Shown in pieces: positions 22,487 through 32,908 of a stretch of DNA of 64,000 bases. Source of the DNA: Porphyra umbilicalis (taxonomy: Eukaryota > Rhodophyta > Bangiophyceae > Bangiales > Bangiaceae); NCBI GenBank assembly GCA_002049455.2, contig KV919013.1:1-64000 (forward strand), given 5' to 3'. The notes beneath the pieces are model-generated. The model had not been told where the DNA came from. It worked only from the letters and a program-made list of their open reading frames with translations, and ran no database searches. Position 1 is the first letter of the stretch, and the number at the start of each line of letters is the position of its first letter. Position numbers and translations under genes: made by a program.

Positions 22487-24114
22487 ATGCGCGCCCCCCT
22501 CGGCCGTCGCGTGGCGCTCTCCGTCCTCACCGCCGCCGCCGCGGCGAGCCTCGCCCCCCCCCCACCACCGGGCGGGTGCTGAGCCGGGCGGCCTATGCGG
22601 CGCTCCCCCCCCCGGGCACCCCCCCCCCCCCCCCCCCCCCCCCCCACCCCCCCCCCCCCCCCCCCCGCACAGCCGTGGCCAACAACGGCCCCCCCCGTCC
22701 TCCTCATCCCCACCTGGGGCGGCACGCCGCTGCACCCCCCCGGCGGCGGGGCCCCCCCCGTCGGCCTCGGCCCCGTCACCCCCCGCACCGCGGCGCGGTG
22801 GGCGGCGGCGCTCGCCGCCGCGGCGCCGCCGCCGCGCCTCGCGGCCGCGGCGTGGGGCGGACCCGCCGCCTGCGTGCCGCCGCCCGTCAGCCGCGTGACG
22901 CGGTGCGTGCCGGGCGCGCGGGGGGGGGGGGGGGGGGCGCCCTCGTCGACCGCCTCGCGGCGGGGGGGGGGGGGGGGTCGCGACCCTCGGCTGGGACTGG
23001 CGCGCGCCCGCCCCGTCGGCCGTGACGCCGGCGCGGCTGCTCGGCGCGGTGGCCGACGTGGCAGCCGCCGCCGCCGCCGCCGCCGCCGCCAAGGCAACCG
23101 CCGACGGCGGCGGCGGTGGCGGCAGCGGGCCGCCCCCCGCCGCCGCCCCCCGCCGCGTGCTCCTCGTCGCCCACGGCGTGGGGTGCACCGCGGCGGTCGC
23201 CGCGTTGCGGGGCGCCCCCCCCCCCACCGTTGCCGCCGCGGTGGCCGGCATCCTCCTCGTGGCCCCCCCCCCCCCGGCGGGGGACTCCCCGCCGCCGCCG
23301 CGGCGCTGCTCGGCGCCGCCGACGGGGGGGTGTTGCTGCCGACGCCCCTGGGGGCGGCGGGGCCCCTCGGGGGGGGCCCACCCCGCCGCCGCGCGTCGAC
23401 TTTCGGGGGATGGAGTGGGAGCTCGGGTTGCGCCGGCGCCGGCGGCCGCCGCTGCCGCCAACGGCGGGCGTGTGGACGGGGGGGGGGGGGTGGGGGGGGG
23501 GGGGGGGGGAAGGTGCCCCACCCGGCCCTGTGGGCGGCCGCCCGGGGGGGGTTGGCGCCCGCGCTGGCGGCGCTGGTGCCCCCGCCGGGCGGGGGGGGGG
23601 GGGGAGGGGCAGATGTGTGGGCCAACGTGTCGGCGGTGCTGCGGGGGTGGGGGTTGCACCCGCCGTCGCCCGCGCAGCCGCTGCGGGCGTCGGGGGGGGG
23701 GGACACTGTCGGCGGCGGCGGCGGCCGCCCGGCGGCGGCGGGCGAAGGCGGCGACGGCGGCGGCGGCGGCGGCGGCGGCGGCGCGCCCGCCGACGACCCG
23801 TGCGCCGCCCTCCCCGGCGTGCCGTGCGTGGCCGTGCGGGGGGTGGGGGTGCCGACGCGGGCGCTCGGCCGCGTCGATGCTGGCGGCTGGGGCGACCGGG
23901 CGGCACCCGCGGGGGCGCCGGGCGGGGCGGTGGAGTGGGGGGACGTCGACGGCGACGGGGTGATGCCCGCGGGGCCGCCGCCGCCGCGGCGCTCGCGCGT
24001 CGTGCGGGTGGGGGGGGGGGAGCACTGGGCGCTCCTGGGGGGGACCCCGTCTGGCGGCTGCTGCTCGACGCGGCGGCGGGGCGGTGGGGGGGGGGGGGGG
24101 CGGAGGGGGGGTGA
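22487..24114 (+). CDS. LCAT-like alpha/beta hydrolase, nucleophile apparently lost
   Basis: ATG at 22487 opens a secretory-type leader (MRAPLGRRVALSVLTAAAAA). Blocks then match the lecithin:cholesterol acyltransferase / phospholipid acyltransferase family: PVLLIPTWGGTPLHP near 22695, LGWDWRAPPS near 22990, LLVAHGVGCTAAVAAL at 23160-23195, a tail-end GVGVPTRALG near 23845, DVDGDGVMP near 23945 (family Asp) and GEHWALL near 24020 (family His). In active members the elbow reads A/G-H-S-x-G; here codon 23175-23177 gives Gly in place of the nucleophilic Ser. Frames change at many G/C runs (for example 22615-22666, 22921-22937, 22968-22977), so the protein is assembled from several frames and the exact 3' end (24114 or 24133) is uncertain. 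Confidence 0.5.
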
Positions 24115-24301
24115 CCAGGGGGGGGGGGCGTGAGTAAAGGCAGACGCAAGCACACCCGGCCGGTGCGCGGGCACGAGGGTCAGGCAACAAGAAAAGAGAA
24201 GCAACAAAATCATCAGGAGGGGACCAGTCGGAAAAAAAAAGGCAGAGGAATGCACGGGCGCCGCCACCCCCCCCGGCGACACCCCGCCGCGCCTGTACAC
24301 G

Positions 24302-25786
24302 CTACTCGAGGTCCTCATCCCGCACCATCTGCGCGCCCGCACCCCCGGCCGCCGGCCGCCCCCCTTCTGGCGGGTCCGCCCCCTCGTCCTCCTCCTCGGC
24401 CCCGTCGACGGCGTCGACGAGCTCCTCCGCCACGCTCCACGTCTGCACCATATTGTCCTCTGCGACCGACGCGAGGAGCCACGCGTCCGTCCCACTCCAC
24501 GCAAAGTCCGACATCTTGTCCGTGTGCCCCCCGTGGATAAACATGAGCTCGGGGGGCCCATCCTCCGCGTCCTCCGACTCCTGCTCCTCCCCAATGCGCG
24601 CCAAATTCCATACGTTGACCCGCCGGTCCGCCGCGGCCGACGCGAGGACGGCCTCGTGGAAGGGCGACCACGCGACCGTCAACACATCGTCCGTGTGCCA
24701 ATCCGCCGAGTGCACCTTGGCGGTCATGTTGCGGAGGTCCCACAACGCGACGCTCTTGTCCGACGAGCCGGTGGCGAGGACAAACTCGGAGAAGGGGTTG
24801 AACGCAACGCTGTTGATTTCCGCCTTGTGCGCCGCGGAGCGGGAGGTTGGCGCGGGCTTGCGCGACGCCGCGCGGGTGTCCCACACGAGCAGCCGCCGGT
24901 CGTCGCCGACCGACGCGAGCAGGTGCGCGTGGTGGTTGTGCCACGCCACATCCCCAACGACGCCGTCGTGCGCCGCGTAGGTGGCCGTCGGCTGCATTTT
25001 GGCGGAGCGGGAGCCACGGCCGCCGCCGCCGCCGCCGCCCCCCCCCACGGTGCCCGTGCCCGACGCGTTGACGTCCCACGTGACGACGAGGCCGTCGTCG
25101 GCGGCCGACGCGAGGGCGCCCTGCTTTTGGAGGGACCACGAGAGGCCGTAGCCCTCCTTGGTGTGCCCGCCGAGGCGCGCCTGGGGGCAACACACGCCCC
25201 CCGCGGGAGGCTTGGACGGGTGCTTGGACGTGTCAAAGAGCAGCACGTCCCCGTCGACGGCCTTGGTCGCCACGAGGAACGCGTTTTGCGGCATGTACCG
25301 CGCGCGGTTGACTTCCCCGTCGTGGGGGATCTCTTGGACGACCTCAATTTTGGTCGAGGCGGGGCCCGCGCCGTAGCCGCCAACGCCCCCGTCGGCGGCG
25401 GCGGCGGCGGCGGCGCCCGCCGCCGCGCCCGCCGCGCCCGCCGGCGGCAGCGGGTTGGCCGCATGCTCCGCCGCGTACGCCGCCACGTCGGCCGCGGCGG
25501 CCGCCGACGGCACCCGCACGTCGGCGAGTTTGAGGTGGTTGGGCACCCCCGTCGACGTGTGCGTGCCGAGGAGGAGCTTGTGGATGGCATAATTGACGCC
25601 GGGCGGCTCGCGGCGGTCGGGGAGCCACTGGACGGTTAGGGACGGCCACTCGAGGGCCTTGGTGATGATGACGTCGTAGAGGAAGGGCGTGTTCTTTTTC
25701 CACACCTTGTACTCCTCGGTGATGAGGCGGTCGTCGGGCACGCTCGGGTCGCCGCCACCGCCGCCATTCGTGTCGACGGCCATCAT
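24302..25786 (-). CDS. RBBP4: RBBP4/MSI1-type WD40 histone-binding protein
   Basis: Histone chaperone subunit shared by CAF-1, Sin3/HDAC, NuRD-like and PRC2 complexes; it binds histone H4. Single uninterrupted ORF of 494 codons. The N-terminal family helix is clear: EEYKVWKKNTPFLYDVIITK, then ALEWPSLTVQWLPDR. Next come the H3/H4-contact region and WD repeats, including QEIPHDGEVNRARYMPQNAF, GLSWSLQKQGALASAADDG, GDVAWHNHHAHLLASVGDDR, NSVAFNPFSEFVLATGSSDK, LTVAWSPFHEAVLASAAADR and FAWSGTDAWLLASVAEDNM, ending in an acidic tail. Insertions of Ala/Gly (about residues 94-150 and 275-295) make it longer than the usual 410-430 residues. The start may be either of two adjacent ATGs at 25786 and 25783. 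Confidence 0.95.
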   Translation of the reverse strand: MMAVDTNGGGGGDPSVPDDRLITEEYKVWKKNTPFLYDVIITKALEWPSLTVQWLPDRREPPGVNYAIHKLLLGTHTSTGVPNHLKLADVRVPSAAAAADVAAYAAEHAANPLPPAGAAGAAAGAAAAAAADGGVGGYGAGPASTKIEVVQEIPHDGEVNRARYMPQNAFLVATKAVDGDVLLFDTSKHPSKPPAGGVCCPQARLGGHTKEGYGLSWSLQKQGALASAADDGLVVTWDVNASGTGTVGGGGGGGGGRGSRSAKMQPTATYAAHDGVVGDVAWHNHHAHLLASVGDDRRLLVWDTRAASRKPAPTSRSAAHKAEINSVAFNPFSEFVLATGSSDKSVALWDLRNMTAKVHSADWHTDDVLTVAWSPFHEAVLASAAADRRVNVWNLARIGEEQESEDAEDGPPELMFIHGGHTDKMSDFAWSGTDAWLLASVAEDNMVQTWSVAEELVDAVDGAEEEDEGADPPEGGRPAAGGAGAQMVRDEDLE

Positions 25787-26392
25787 GTCCGTGCGAGGGA
25801 GGTTAAGGGAGGAGGGGGGGGAGAAAGGGGGGAAAAAGGGAAATGGGGAAAGTGAGGAAATGGGGACGGGGCGAGCGCACCAACCACACGAGTCCCGCCG
25901 CAGGTCGAGGGAATGGGGGTGGGTATGAGCGGGGCAAGTGGGGAAGGAGAACGACGGCGGTGAGGATAAAGGCGGTGAGTTTGAGGGATGGGGAGGCTCA
26001 CGCGGCCGTCAATCAACCAGAGGGGGTGTGCGTCGCGGACCTCCAACCGGTGCACGCAACGGGCGCGCCGCCGACGCCGCCACGAGAAGCACGCATGCAG
26101 CCGCCGACACCAGGCGTCGCCGAGGCAAGTGGCGCCAAAAGGAGGTTCCGGTTTGCCTTCCCGCCCTTTGCTCGGTGACCCCCATTGGCACAGGACAGCA
26201 CTCAAGTGCTCTGCCAATGGCCAGACAATTACAAGCAGTTAAATGAGCACTCCAGCTCAGCGGATCAACAACTGCGCCACCCGAGCTTCCCCTTCGCACG
26301 CGGGCCTGACCTTGGAAGACGGAGCTCGTCGCATTCCCTTTGGACGGTCTATCTCTCCCCCTTTAGCCACGTTACCGCATTCCCCTATTGTT
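25787..26392. promoter_or_regulatory. Shared upstream region of RBBP4 and BolA genes
   Basis: The two genes diverge from this 606-base interval. The first 70 bases are purine-rich on the plus strand, so the RBBP4 leader on the minus strand is CT-rich. A bidirectional promoter is inferred from the arrangement; no specific element was recognised. Confidence 0.4.
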
Positions 26393-27528
26393 ATGGCTTC
26401 CTGGTCCATGGCTTTTGCGGGCGCTATGCCGCTGGCGCGAGGGGCATTTGCGGTACGTTGCCTTGTTGGTGCAGCGAGCGGCTGCGGTCGACGCGTTTGG
26501 ACCGGCGCACGTGCGCGGGTGTCTCGTGGGACAGTTGCACGATGCCTTGTGGTAGGCGTCTCTTCTAGGACCCCTTCGTTCGGTATTGGGGGATTTGTTT
26601 GTTCGCGCCTGCTGACATCCCTTCTCCAACCCTGCTCCATTCTTTTTTGTACACGGTGCTTTCCCTCTCAATGGCCCTCTGCTATAGAGACACGCGGCTC
26701 TCGCCATGCCACGTACGGTATCTCGGTCGCGCGCCTTCCCCGCGCGGGTGGTCACCCGCGCCATCAACATCCAGCCGCCACCACCGCCGGCGGGCGGCGG
26801 GGAGGCGGGCGACTCTGTCGTTGCGACTGTGGAGCGCAAGATTACCGAGGTACGGTTGGCACGTCGCTGTGCGGGCGGGGAGCTTGGCGGACGGTGGGGC
26901 CCGACGTCTGTTGACGTGGCGGGAATGGCGCTCGACAGCGCGCCGGCGTGGGCGCCTCTGGCAGTGGAGCCGGTTGGATTGTTCCCGAGGCTAACCTCGT
27001 CTTGTGTTTTGCACTCTCACCCCAATGTTCGTGGTGGTCTTTTTCGGGGGGGGGGCGCCGCGCCACACCTCGTGACGTCACGTGGCTCGGCGGTACGCAG
27101 GCGATCAACCCGACGTCCCTGGTCGTCACGCCGTCGTATGGCGACCCGAACGGCTCCCACGTCACGTACGTTTGCGGGTCCCCCTCGTGCCATTGTTTTG
27201 CGCTCTTCCCCTTCCTCGTGTCCCGCGCATGACTGGTGGGTGCCGCCGTGGGGGACGTGCCCGACGTCCTCCTGCTGCGTCCACGTTTCACGGCCTAACC
27301 TCGTCACCGGCGCTGCGGTCGCTCTCGCACCTCCCCCCCCCTCGGTTGGACGACGCCCGGTTCCCCCCCCGTCGCAGCATCAATGTGGTGTCGGAAGCGT
27401 TTGAGGGCCTCAACGTCGTCAAGCGCCACAAGCTGGTGTACGGCGCCATTTGGGAGGAGCTCAGTGGGCCCATCCACGCCGTCGACCAGCTCGTCACGCA
27501 GACACCCGCAGAGGCGAGCAAGAAGTAG
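26393..27528 (+). CDS. BolA-family protein, four exons, probably mitochondrial
   Basis: BolA proteins act with monothiol glutaredoxins in iron-sulfur cluster handling. Four exons give one open frame of 145 residues: 26393-26452, 26688-26849, 27101-27165 and 27378-27528. Donors are GTACGT (26453), GTACGG (26850) and GTACGT (27166); acceptors are TATAG, CGCAG and CGCAG. Exons 1-2 encode a leader with Arg, Ala and no acids ([20 protein letters not shown]), typical of mitochondrial targeting. The BolA core reads [51 protein letters not shown] and [20 protein letters not shown]. The invariant His in KRHKLV is present. The loop between the first strands has no His or Cys before GSHV, unlike BolA1 or BolA2 types. 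Confidence 0.9.
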
Positions 27529-27690
27529 TCGGTACGCGCGCGTGCGGGGAGAGCCGCTCGGCGCGGGGTGGGAGCCGCAACTTTTTTCATGTGCGCGGGC
27601 CCCCTCCACACAACGTGGAGGTGCCTGCTCGCGCCGCTCCCTCTGTACAATATCCTTGCGTGCCGGCCGGCGCACGGCGCCCGCAGCCGC

Positions 27691-28181
27691 CTACACCCCC
27701 CCCCCCCCCACCGCCCCCCCCCCCCCCCACCGCCCCCTCCCCCACCCTACCCCCCCGCCCCCCCCCACACACGGCCTCATTGACGCCGACGCCCGCGCAG
27801 TAGCCCACCCCAAAGTCCGTCCACGCGACCCCCCCCCCCACCGCGTGTCGACGCTCACCGCGCTCCGCGGCGGCGCGCGGCGCGCCAGCCGCAGCAGCTG
27901 CACGACGCGGCCGAGGTTGGACGTGCCGCTGCCGACAAAGGCCGCCGCGCCGACGAGCAGCTCCACGTCGGCCCACAGCGCCGCGACCGCGTCGGCGGTC
28001 GCGCCCCACGCGGCCGCGTTGAGCGCCGCCTGCCGGTGGCCGCCGCCGGCCGCCGCCGACACGACGGTCATGGTCGGGAGGGCGGCGGCGAGCGCCGCCG
28101 CCGCGCCCGCATCGTCAGACGCAACGTACACGGCGGTGAGGGGGGGGGCGTCGGCCCCGCCCCCGCCGCTGGTGCCGCCCC

Positions 28182-28213
<32 letters not shown>

Positions 28214-28571
28214 GCAGCCGCCAGGAGGGTGACGAGCCGCGCGTACGCTTCGACGGGCACCGGCGGCACTTCGGTGGCCTTGTCCCCCCGCCGCAGGTGC
28301 ACGCCCACGTAGCGGGCGGGGAGGCGCGAGCGGGAGGGGGCGGCGGCGGCCGCCACGGCCGCCGCAAAGGCGGGCGTCGGGCGGGTCAAGGCGGCCAGGG
28401 CGGCGGCGGCGGCGGCCATCCCCCGGTCCCCACTCGGCGCCGTCAAGGCGGCCGCCGCCGCCCGCTCGTCCGCGTCGGTCGCAACCGTGACGCACGCAGC
28501 GCCCGTGGCGGCCGCGTCAACGGCGGCCAGGGAGGTGCACGCCGCCACGTCGGGCGGCGGCAGCGTCGCGC

Positions 28572-28628
<57 letters not shown>

Positions 28629-29003
28629 GCCCGCCGGCCGTCCCCCCCTCGGGCGCCACCCGCACCTCCACCCCCGCGCCGTCGACACACACGGGCGTGG
28701 GGTGTTCAAAGTAGCAGTCCCACCCCCGCCGCACGCCGCAGCCATAGTTCCACCACCGCGCGGGGGCGGCGGTCAGCGCCGCCGACCGCCCGCGCGCGAC
28801 GGCGAGCGCGGCGGCGCGGCGCAGCAGCTGCGCGCCAAAGCCGTTGAATTTGGCCTCGACGGTCACGACGGTACGGCCGCAGGTCGGGGGCGGGGGGGGG
28901 GGTGGGGGTGGGGGTGGGGGTGAGGGGGGCCCCCGCCGCCACTGGCGGCCGACGGCGGCGGCTGCCGCGCCGCGCCGCCGCCGTCGCCGCCGCCGCCGCC
29001 GTT

Positions 29004-29050
<47 letters not shown>

Positions 29051-29303
29051 TGGCGGGCGTGAACAGAACCGCACGCGGGTCACCGCCCGTCACCAACCAC
29101 AGGTGGAGGAGCGTCAGTGCCGCCACGCCGACGGCGGCGACGCCAAAGACGGCGGGGATGAGGGCGCGCGGCGGCCGCGGCGGCGGCGGTCGGCCGCCGG
29201 GGACGCCCCGCGCCTGCGCGAGGGGGAGGGCCGACGGGATGGCGCGGCGGAGGAAGCGGCGCCATCGGCGGAGGAGGGAGGGGGGGGGGGGCATGGGTGC
29301 CAT
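27691..29303 (-). CDS. Fucosyltransferase-like type II membrane protein
   Basis: From the ATG at 29303 (or the in-frame ATG at 29294) a basic N-terminus is followed by one membrane anchor (LIPAVFGVAAVGVAALTLLH, about 29175-29100), a poly-Gly stem and a lumenal domain. The domain starts VTVEAKFNGFGAQLLRRAAA and contains RYVGVHLRRGDKATEVPPVP (about 28315-28260), AVYVASDDAGAAAALAAALP and FVGSGTSNLGRVVQLLRLAR. The GVHLRRGDK motif and late SGTSNLGR motif resemble GT23 alpha-1,6-fucosyltransferases (FUT8/NodZ), where the paired arginines bind GDP-fucose. Assignment to that exact family is tentative; other GDP-fucose enzymes share the motif. Poly-Gly codons form a pure trinucleotide tract at 28571-28628. 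The C-terminal end shifts frame near 27830 and is uncertain. Confidence 0.6.
28571..28628. repeat. Trinucleotide (CCG)n tract
   Basis: A nearly pure run of about 19 CCG units, encoding poly-Gly on the minus strand inside the fucosyltransferase-like gene. A second, interrupted tract lies at 28975-29049. Such tracts are prone to length change. Confidence 0.9.
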
Positions 29304-29676
29304 GGGGGGGGGGGGGTGAGTCCCCACCGCCGCGCCGCAGCAGACGGCAGAGGCGGAAGACGCGCCAACGCAGACGCAGACGCGAGCTGCCACTCGCACC
29401 AGACCGACCGCCGCACAATTACACCATGGTACGGTACTTGTGCGGGGCACGGCTGCTCGCGGCGACCGTGCGCCCGTCGTCGGGGCGCCGTCGTGGCCCA
29501 AAGCTCAAGAACGTGAGCGGGTCCGAGCCGAGCAAAACAGGAGCCGTCTCGACGCGACTGCCATGTGTGGCGCCCGCTAGCTAGGGAGCCGTCCTCCCCC
29601 AACCCCCCGCGGCGCGCGGCCACCGCGCCTCTACCCCACGGGCGGTGCCGCCCGCGCCCCCGCCCCGTCCCCCCCC
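29304..29676. other. Intergenic between tandem minus-strand genes
   Basis: Holds the promoter side of the fucosyltransferase-like gene (right after 29303, a G run at 29305-29316) and the 5' end of nothing else that I can see. No ORF with a recognisable domain. Confidence 0.4.
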
Positions 29677-30185
29677 CTACACCCGCCTCCGCCCCAAATC
29701 CCGCACGAGCGTCGGCATGCGCACGAGGACGCTCCACAAGTCGAGGCGCACGAGGACGACGGCCCACCCCTCGCGGGCCACCCAATCCGCCTCGGTCGCC
29801 CACACGACCACCGCGTTGCGGCCCGGCGCCCACGCGACCGCCGACGTGAGCGCAAAGCGGTCGGCGGGCGCGCCGCCGTCACCGCCGCCGGCGGGGGCGT
29901 CCCCCCCCCCCCCGAGCACCAACCGGCGGAGGCCGGCGGCGCCCGCCGGCGACCGCATCACCGCATTCACGTCGGACCGGTCGCGCACCCACAGCGCGCC
30001 GACGGCGCGCGCGGCGGGCGACCCGCCGAGCAACCGCACCGTGTCGGTCGGCAGCGGCCGCAGGGGGGACGCCCCCGCCCGCACGTTGCCGGCGCGCGTC
30101 GCCGCGTCAACGACGGGGGGGGGGGGCGCCAAGCCCGCGACCGCCACCCGCAGGTCGGGCGCGAGCAGCCGCACGTCCGTGGCGC

Positions 30186-30224
<39 letters not shown>

Positions 30225-32908
30225 ATTGGCCGCCGCAGCCGCCGCCGCCGCCGCCGCCCGGCACGGGCCCGCCGAGCAGCGCGTCAACGGTCGCGCCGAC
30301 CCACCCCCGCGGCAGCCCCGCGGTCGCCGCAAAGCGGGCGGCCGCCGCCGCCCAGGCGGTCAGCGTCGGCGGCGCGCACGCGGGGCGTGCGCCCGCGTCG
30401 GCGGGCGGCGCGCCGAGCGCCGCCGCCAGCCGCGCGAGCCACCGCGTCGGCGACAGGGCATCCCAGGCAGACGCCGACAGCCGCCGGCCGCCGGCCGGCG
30501 TGGCGGCGACTGCAAAACGCAGGGCGGGTGCCGCCGCCTCTGCCGCCGCCGCCGCCGCCGCCGCCCCGCCCTCGGCGGCGGCGGCGGCGGGGAGCGACGG
30601 CGGTGGCGGCGGCGGCAGCAGCTCCACCCCGAGGCACGCGGGCAGCTGCTCGGGCCGCCGCAGCGTCGCGGCGACGACCTCCTCGGCGGCCGGCGGGCAC
30701 CCCCGCGGGCGCGCCACGACGAGCGTCGGGCGGGGCTCGCCGCCCCCCCCGTCCGCCAGCCAGTCGGGGGCGGCGAGCAGCAGCGGCAGCAGCCCGACGG
30801 CCGCCACCCCCCCCTCCCCCACGTGGACCGCGTCAAAGCGGCGGCCCGCCGCGGCGGCGGCCCCCCCACGGCGGCAGCCACCCCCCCCGTGCGGAAGGCA
30901 ATGTCGACCCCCGCCCCCCCGTGGGCGGCAAGGACGGCGCCCGACGCGGTGAGCCACGCCGCCACCCCGTCGGCGGCCGATGCGCCGCCGCCGGGGGGCA
31001 CGTCGAGGCCCGCCGCGAGCGCCACGGGGTTGACGCGCCCGAGGGCGCCGGCTTCCCGAAAGAGGGCCCCGTCGTAGAGCGTCGGGTTGACGGCCCACCC
31101 GTCCCACACCGGCGCGTCGGCGGCGGCAGCGGCGGACCCGGCCTCGGCGGCGAGGCGGCCGGCCATGGCCGTCGGCGGCAGCGTCACGCCGGCAGACACA
31201 AAGGCGGCCACTTCAGCGTCGGTGCTCCGCGACGTCACGGCCGCACGGGGCGCCTCCCCGGCGGCGGGCGGCGACGCGGCGCCGTCGGCGGCGGGCGCGG
31301 GGGCGTCCCCGCCGCCCGCGGCGGTCCCCCCAACGGCCGCCGGCGGCGCCAACAGCGACGCGCGCAGCGTCGCGCGGATCGTCTCGGGGGAGAGCGCGGC
31401 GACCTGGTCGGCCGTCGGCAGCCGCCCGTCGGGGCGCTTCATCCCCGCCGCCGCCGACCGCAAGTCCCCGTCGCTGAGCGCGTCGAGCGCGGCGAGCATC
31501 GACGCGGTGGCGGGGGCGGCGGGGTCTGCGCCCGCCGCGGCCCCGCGCGCCGTCGCGGGGGGGGGGGGGACGCCGCCCCGCCGCCTATCGGGTCCGCGTC
31601 GCCGGCGACCTTGTCGTTGGGGGGGGGGGGGCGCGCCCCCACCCGCCGCCGCCGACGCGCGGACGACGGCCGCGCGGGCGGCGGGCCACGGCATGTCGAG
31701 GGCGCGCCAGCGGCGCCAAACGGCGTGGAGGGCGGCGGCCGTCTCGACCGTTGCCGCGCGCAGCGCCGGGTGGCCGAGTGCCACGCCGCCGCCGCCATTG
31801 CCGCCGTCGGCGCCGCCGCCGCCACCGCCGCTCGCCGCAGCGGCGGCCGCGCCCGCACCGCCGCACCCGTCGCGCTCCACGGCGGCGGCCGCGTCGGCGG
31901 TCGCCGCCAGCAGCGCATCGAGCACCGCGTGGACGGCGGTTAGTTGGGACGGGAGCAGGTTGGCGCCCGCGTAGAGGGCGTAGGCCAACCCCGCCGCGTC
32001 GGCGGCGGGCACCCCCCCCTCCCCCCCCGCGCCGCCTCGCCCGCTGCCGCCACCGCCCGCACCAACACCACCGACCGCGCAAGCGCCGTCGCGCTCTCAT
32101 CATGCACCATCAGGTGGAGCGCGTCGAGTGGTGGCGGCGCCGCGTCCCCCCCCCCCCCCCCCTCCCCCACCCCCCCCCCAGGCGGGGCGCCACGGCCACG
32201 AGCGTCGCCCACACCTCCCGCGGGTCCCCCCCGGCGGCCGCCACCGCCACCGCCGCCCGCCGCGCCGTCGCGCCCGCCGGCACCAGCGACGTGGCCGCCG
32301 CCGCGTGGCGCGCCGCCACCAACGGGGCGGGCGTCTCCACCGGCGCCGACCGCACGACCGGCGGGGGGCGGCGGGGTGCACCGCCGCCCGCCGCAGCGGC
32401 GGCGGCGCCCGCGCCCGCGCCCGAGCCGCGGCGGTCGGCATACCATGCCGCCGCGTCGCGAAGGGCGACGACCGCCGCCGACGCCGCGGCGCCGTCCCCC
32501 CCACGACCGCGACGGCAGCGTCACAGTCGGCCACCGCTTCGGCGTGGCGGGCGGCGTAAAAGGCCGCCCGCGCGCGGCGGAGGTGCAGTTTGGTGGCCAC
32601 CGCCGCGTCGGGGGCGGCGGCGAGCCCCGCCGTCGCGTCGGCGGCGGCGCCGTCAAAGTCGCCGACGGCGGCGCGGGCGGCGGCGCGGTTGGAGAGGAGC
32701 ACCGCGCGGGTGGGGGAGGTGGGGGGGACGTTCCTCCATTCGTCGTGGTGGGGGGGGGGTCCTCCGCCGCCGGCAGGGCGGCGAGGGCGGCGGTGTAGGC
32801 GCCGGCGGCGGCGCCGGGGCGGCCGCCAGTGTAGTGGGCGTTGCCGGCGGCCTTGTGGGCGGCGGCGGTGGACGCGGCGGAAGGGGGGGAGGGGGATGGT
32901 GGCGCCAT
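29677..32908 (-). CDS. TPR protein with DUF4470-like region
   Basis: Long minus-strand gene, ATG at 32908, stop at 29677, about 1,070 codons. The N-terminus has TPR helices: STAAAHKAAGNAHYTGGRPG, then VLLSNRAAARAAVGDFDGAA and KLHLRRARAAFYAARHAEAV. Further on come GDPREVWATLVAVAPRL (about 32232) and LHLMVHDESATALARSVVLV (about 32130-32070), which resemble the GDxRNVxxTL and NDxxxxxLARNxxL motifs of DUF4470, and later FDAVHVGEGGVAAVGLLPLL (about 30835), similar to that family's second methyltransferase-like block. Such TPR-DUF4470 proteins are known in fungi; DUF4470 also occurs in the dynein assembly factor DNAAF3. Frames change at C/G runs near 32150, 31565, 31625 and 30865. A GAC/GGC repeat at 30186-30229 encodes Asp-Gly pairs. 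Function is not predicted. Confidence 0.5.
30186..30229. repeat. Hexanucleotide gtcgcc repeat
   Basis: About seven gtcgcc units, encoding alternating Asp and Gly on the minus strand within the TPR gene. An identical type of repeat lies at 28183-28215 in the neighbouring gene. Confidence 0.85.
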
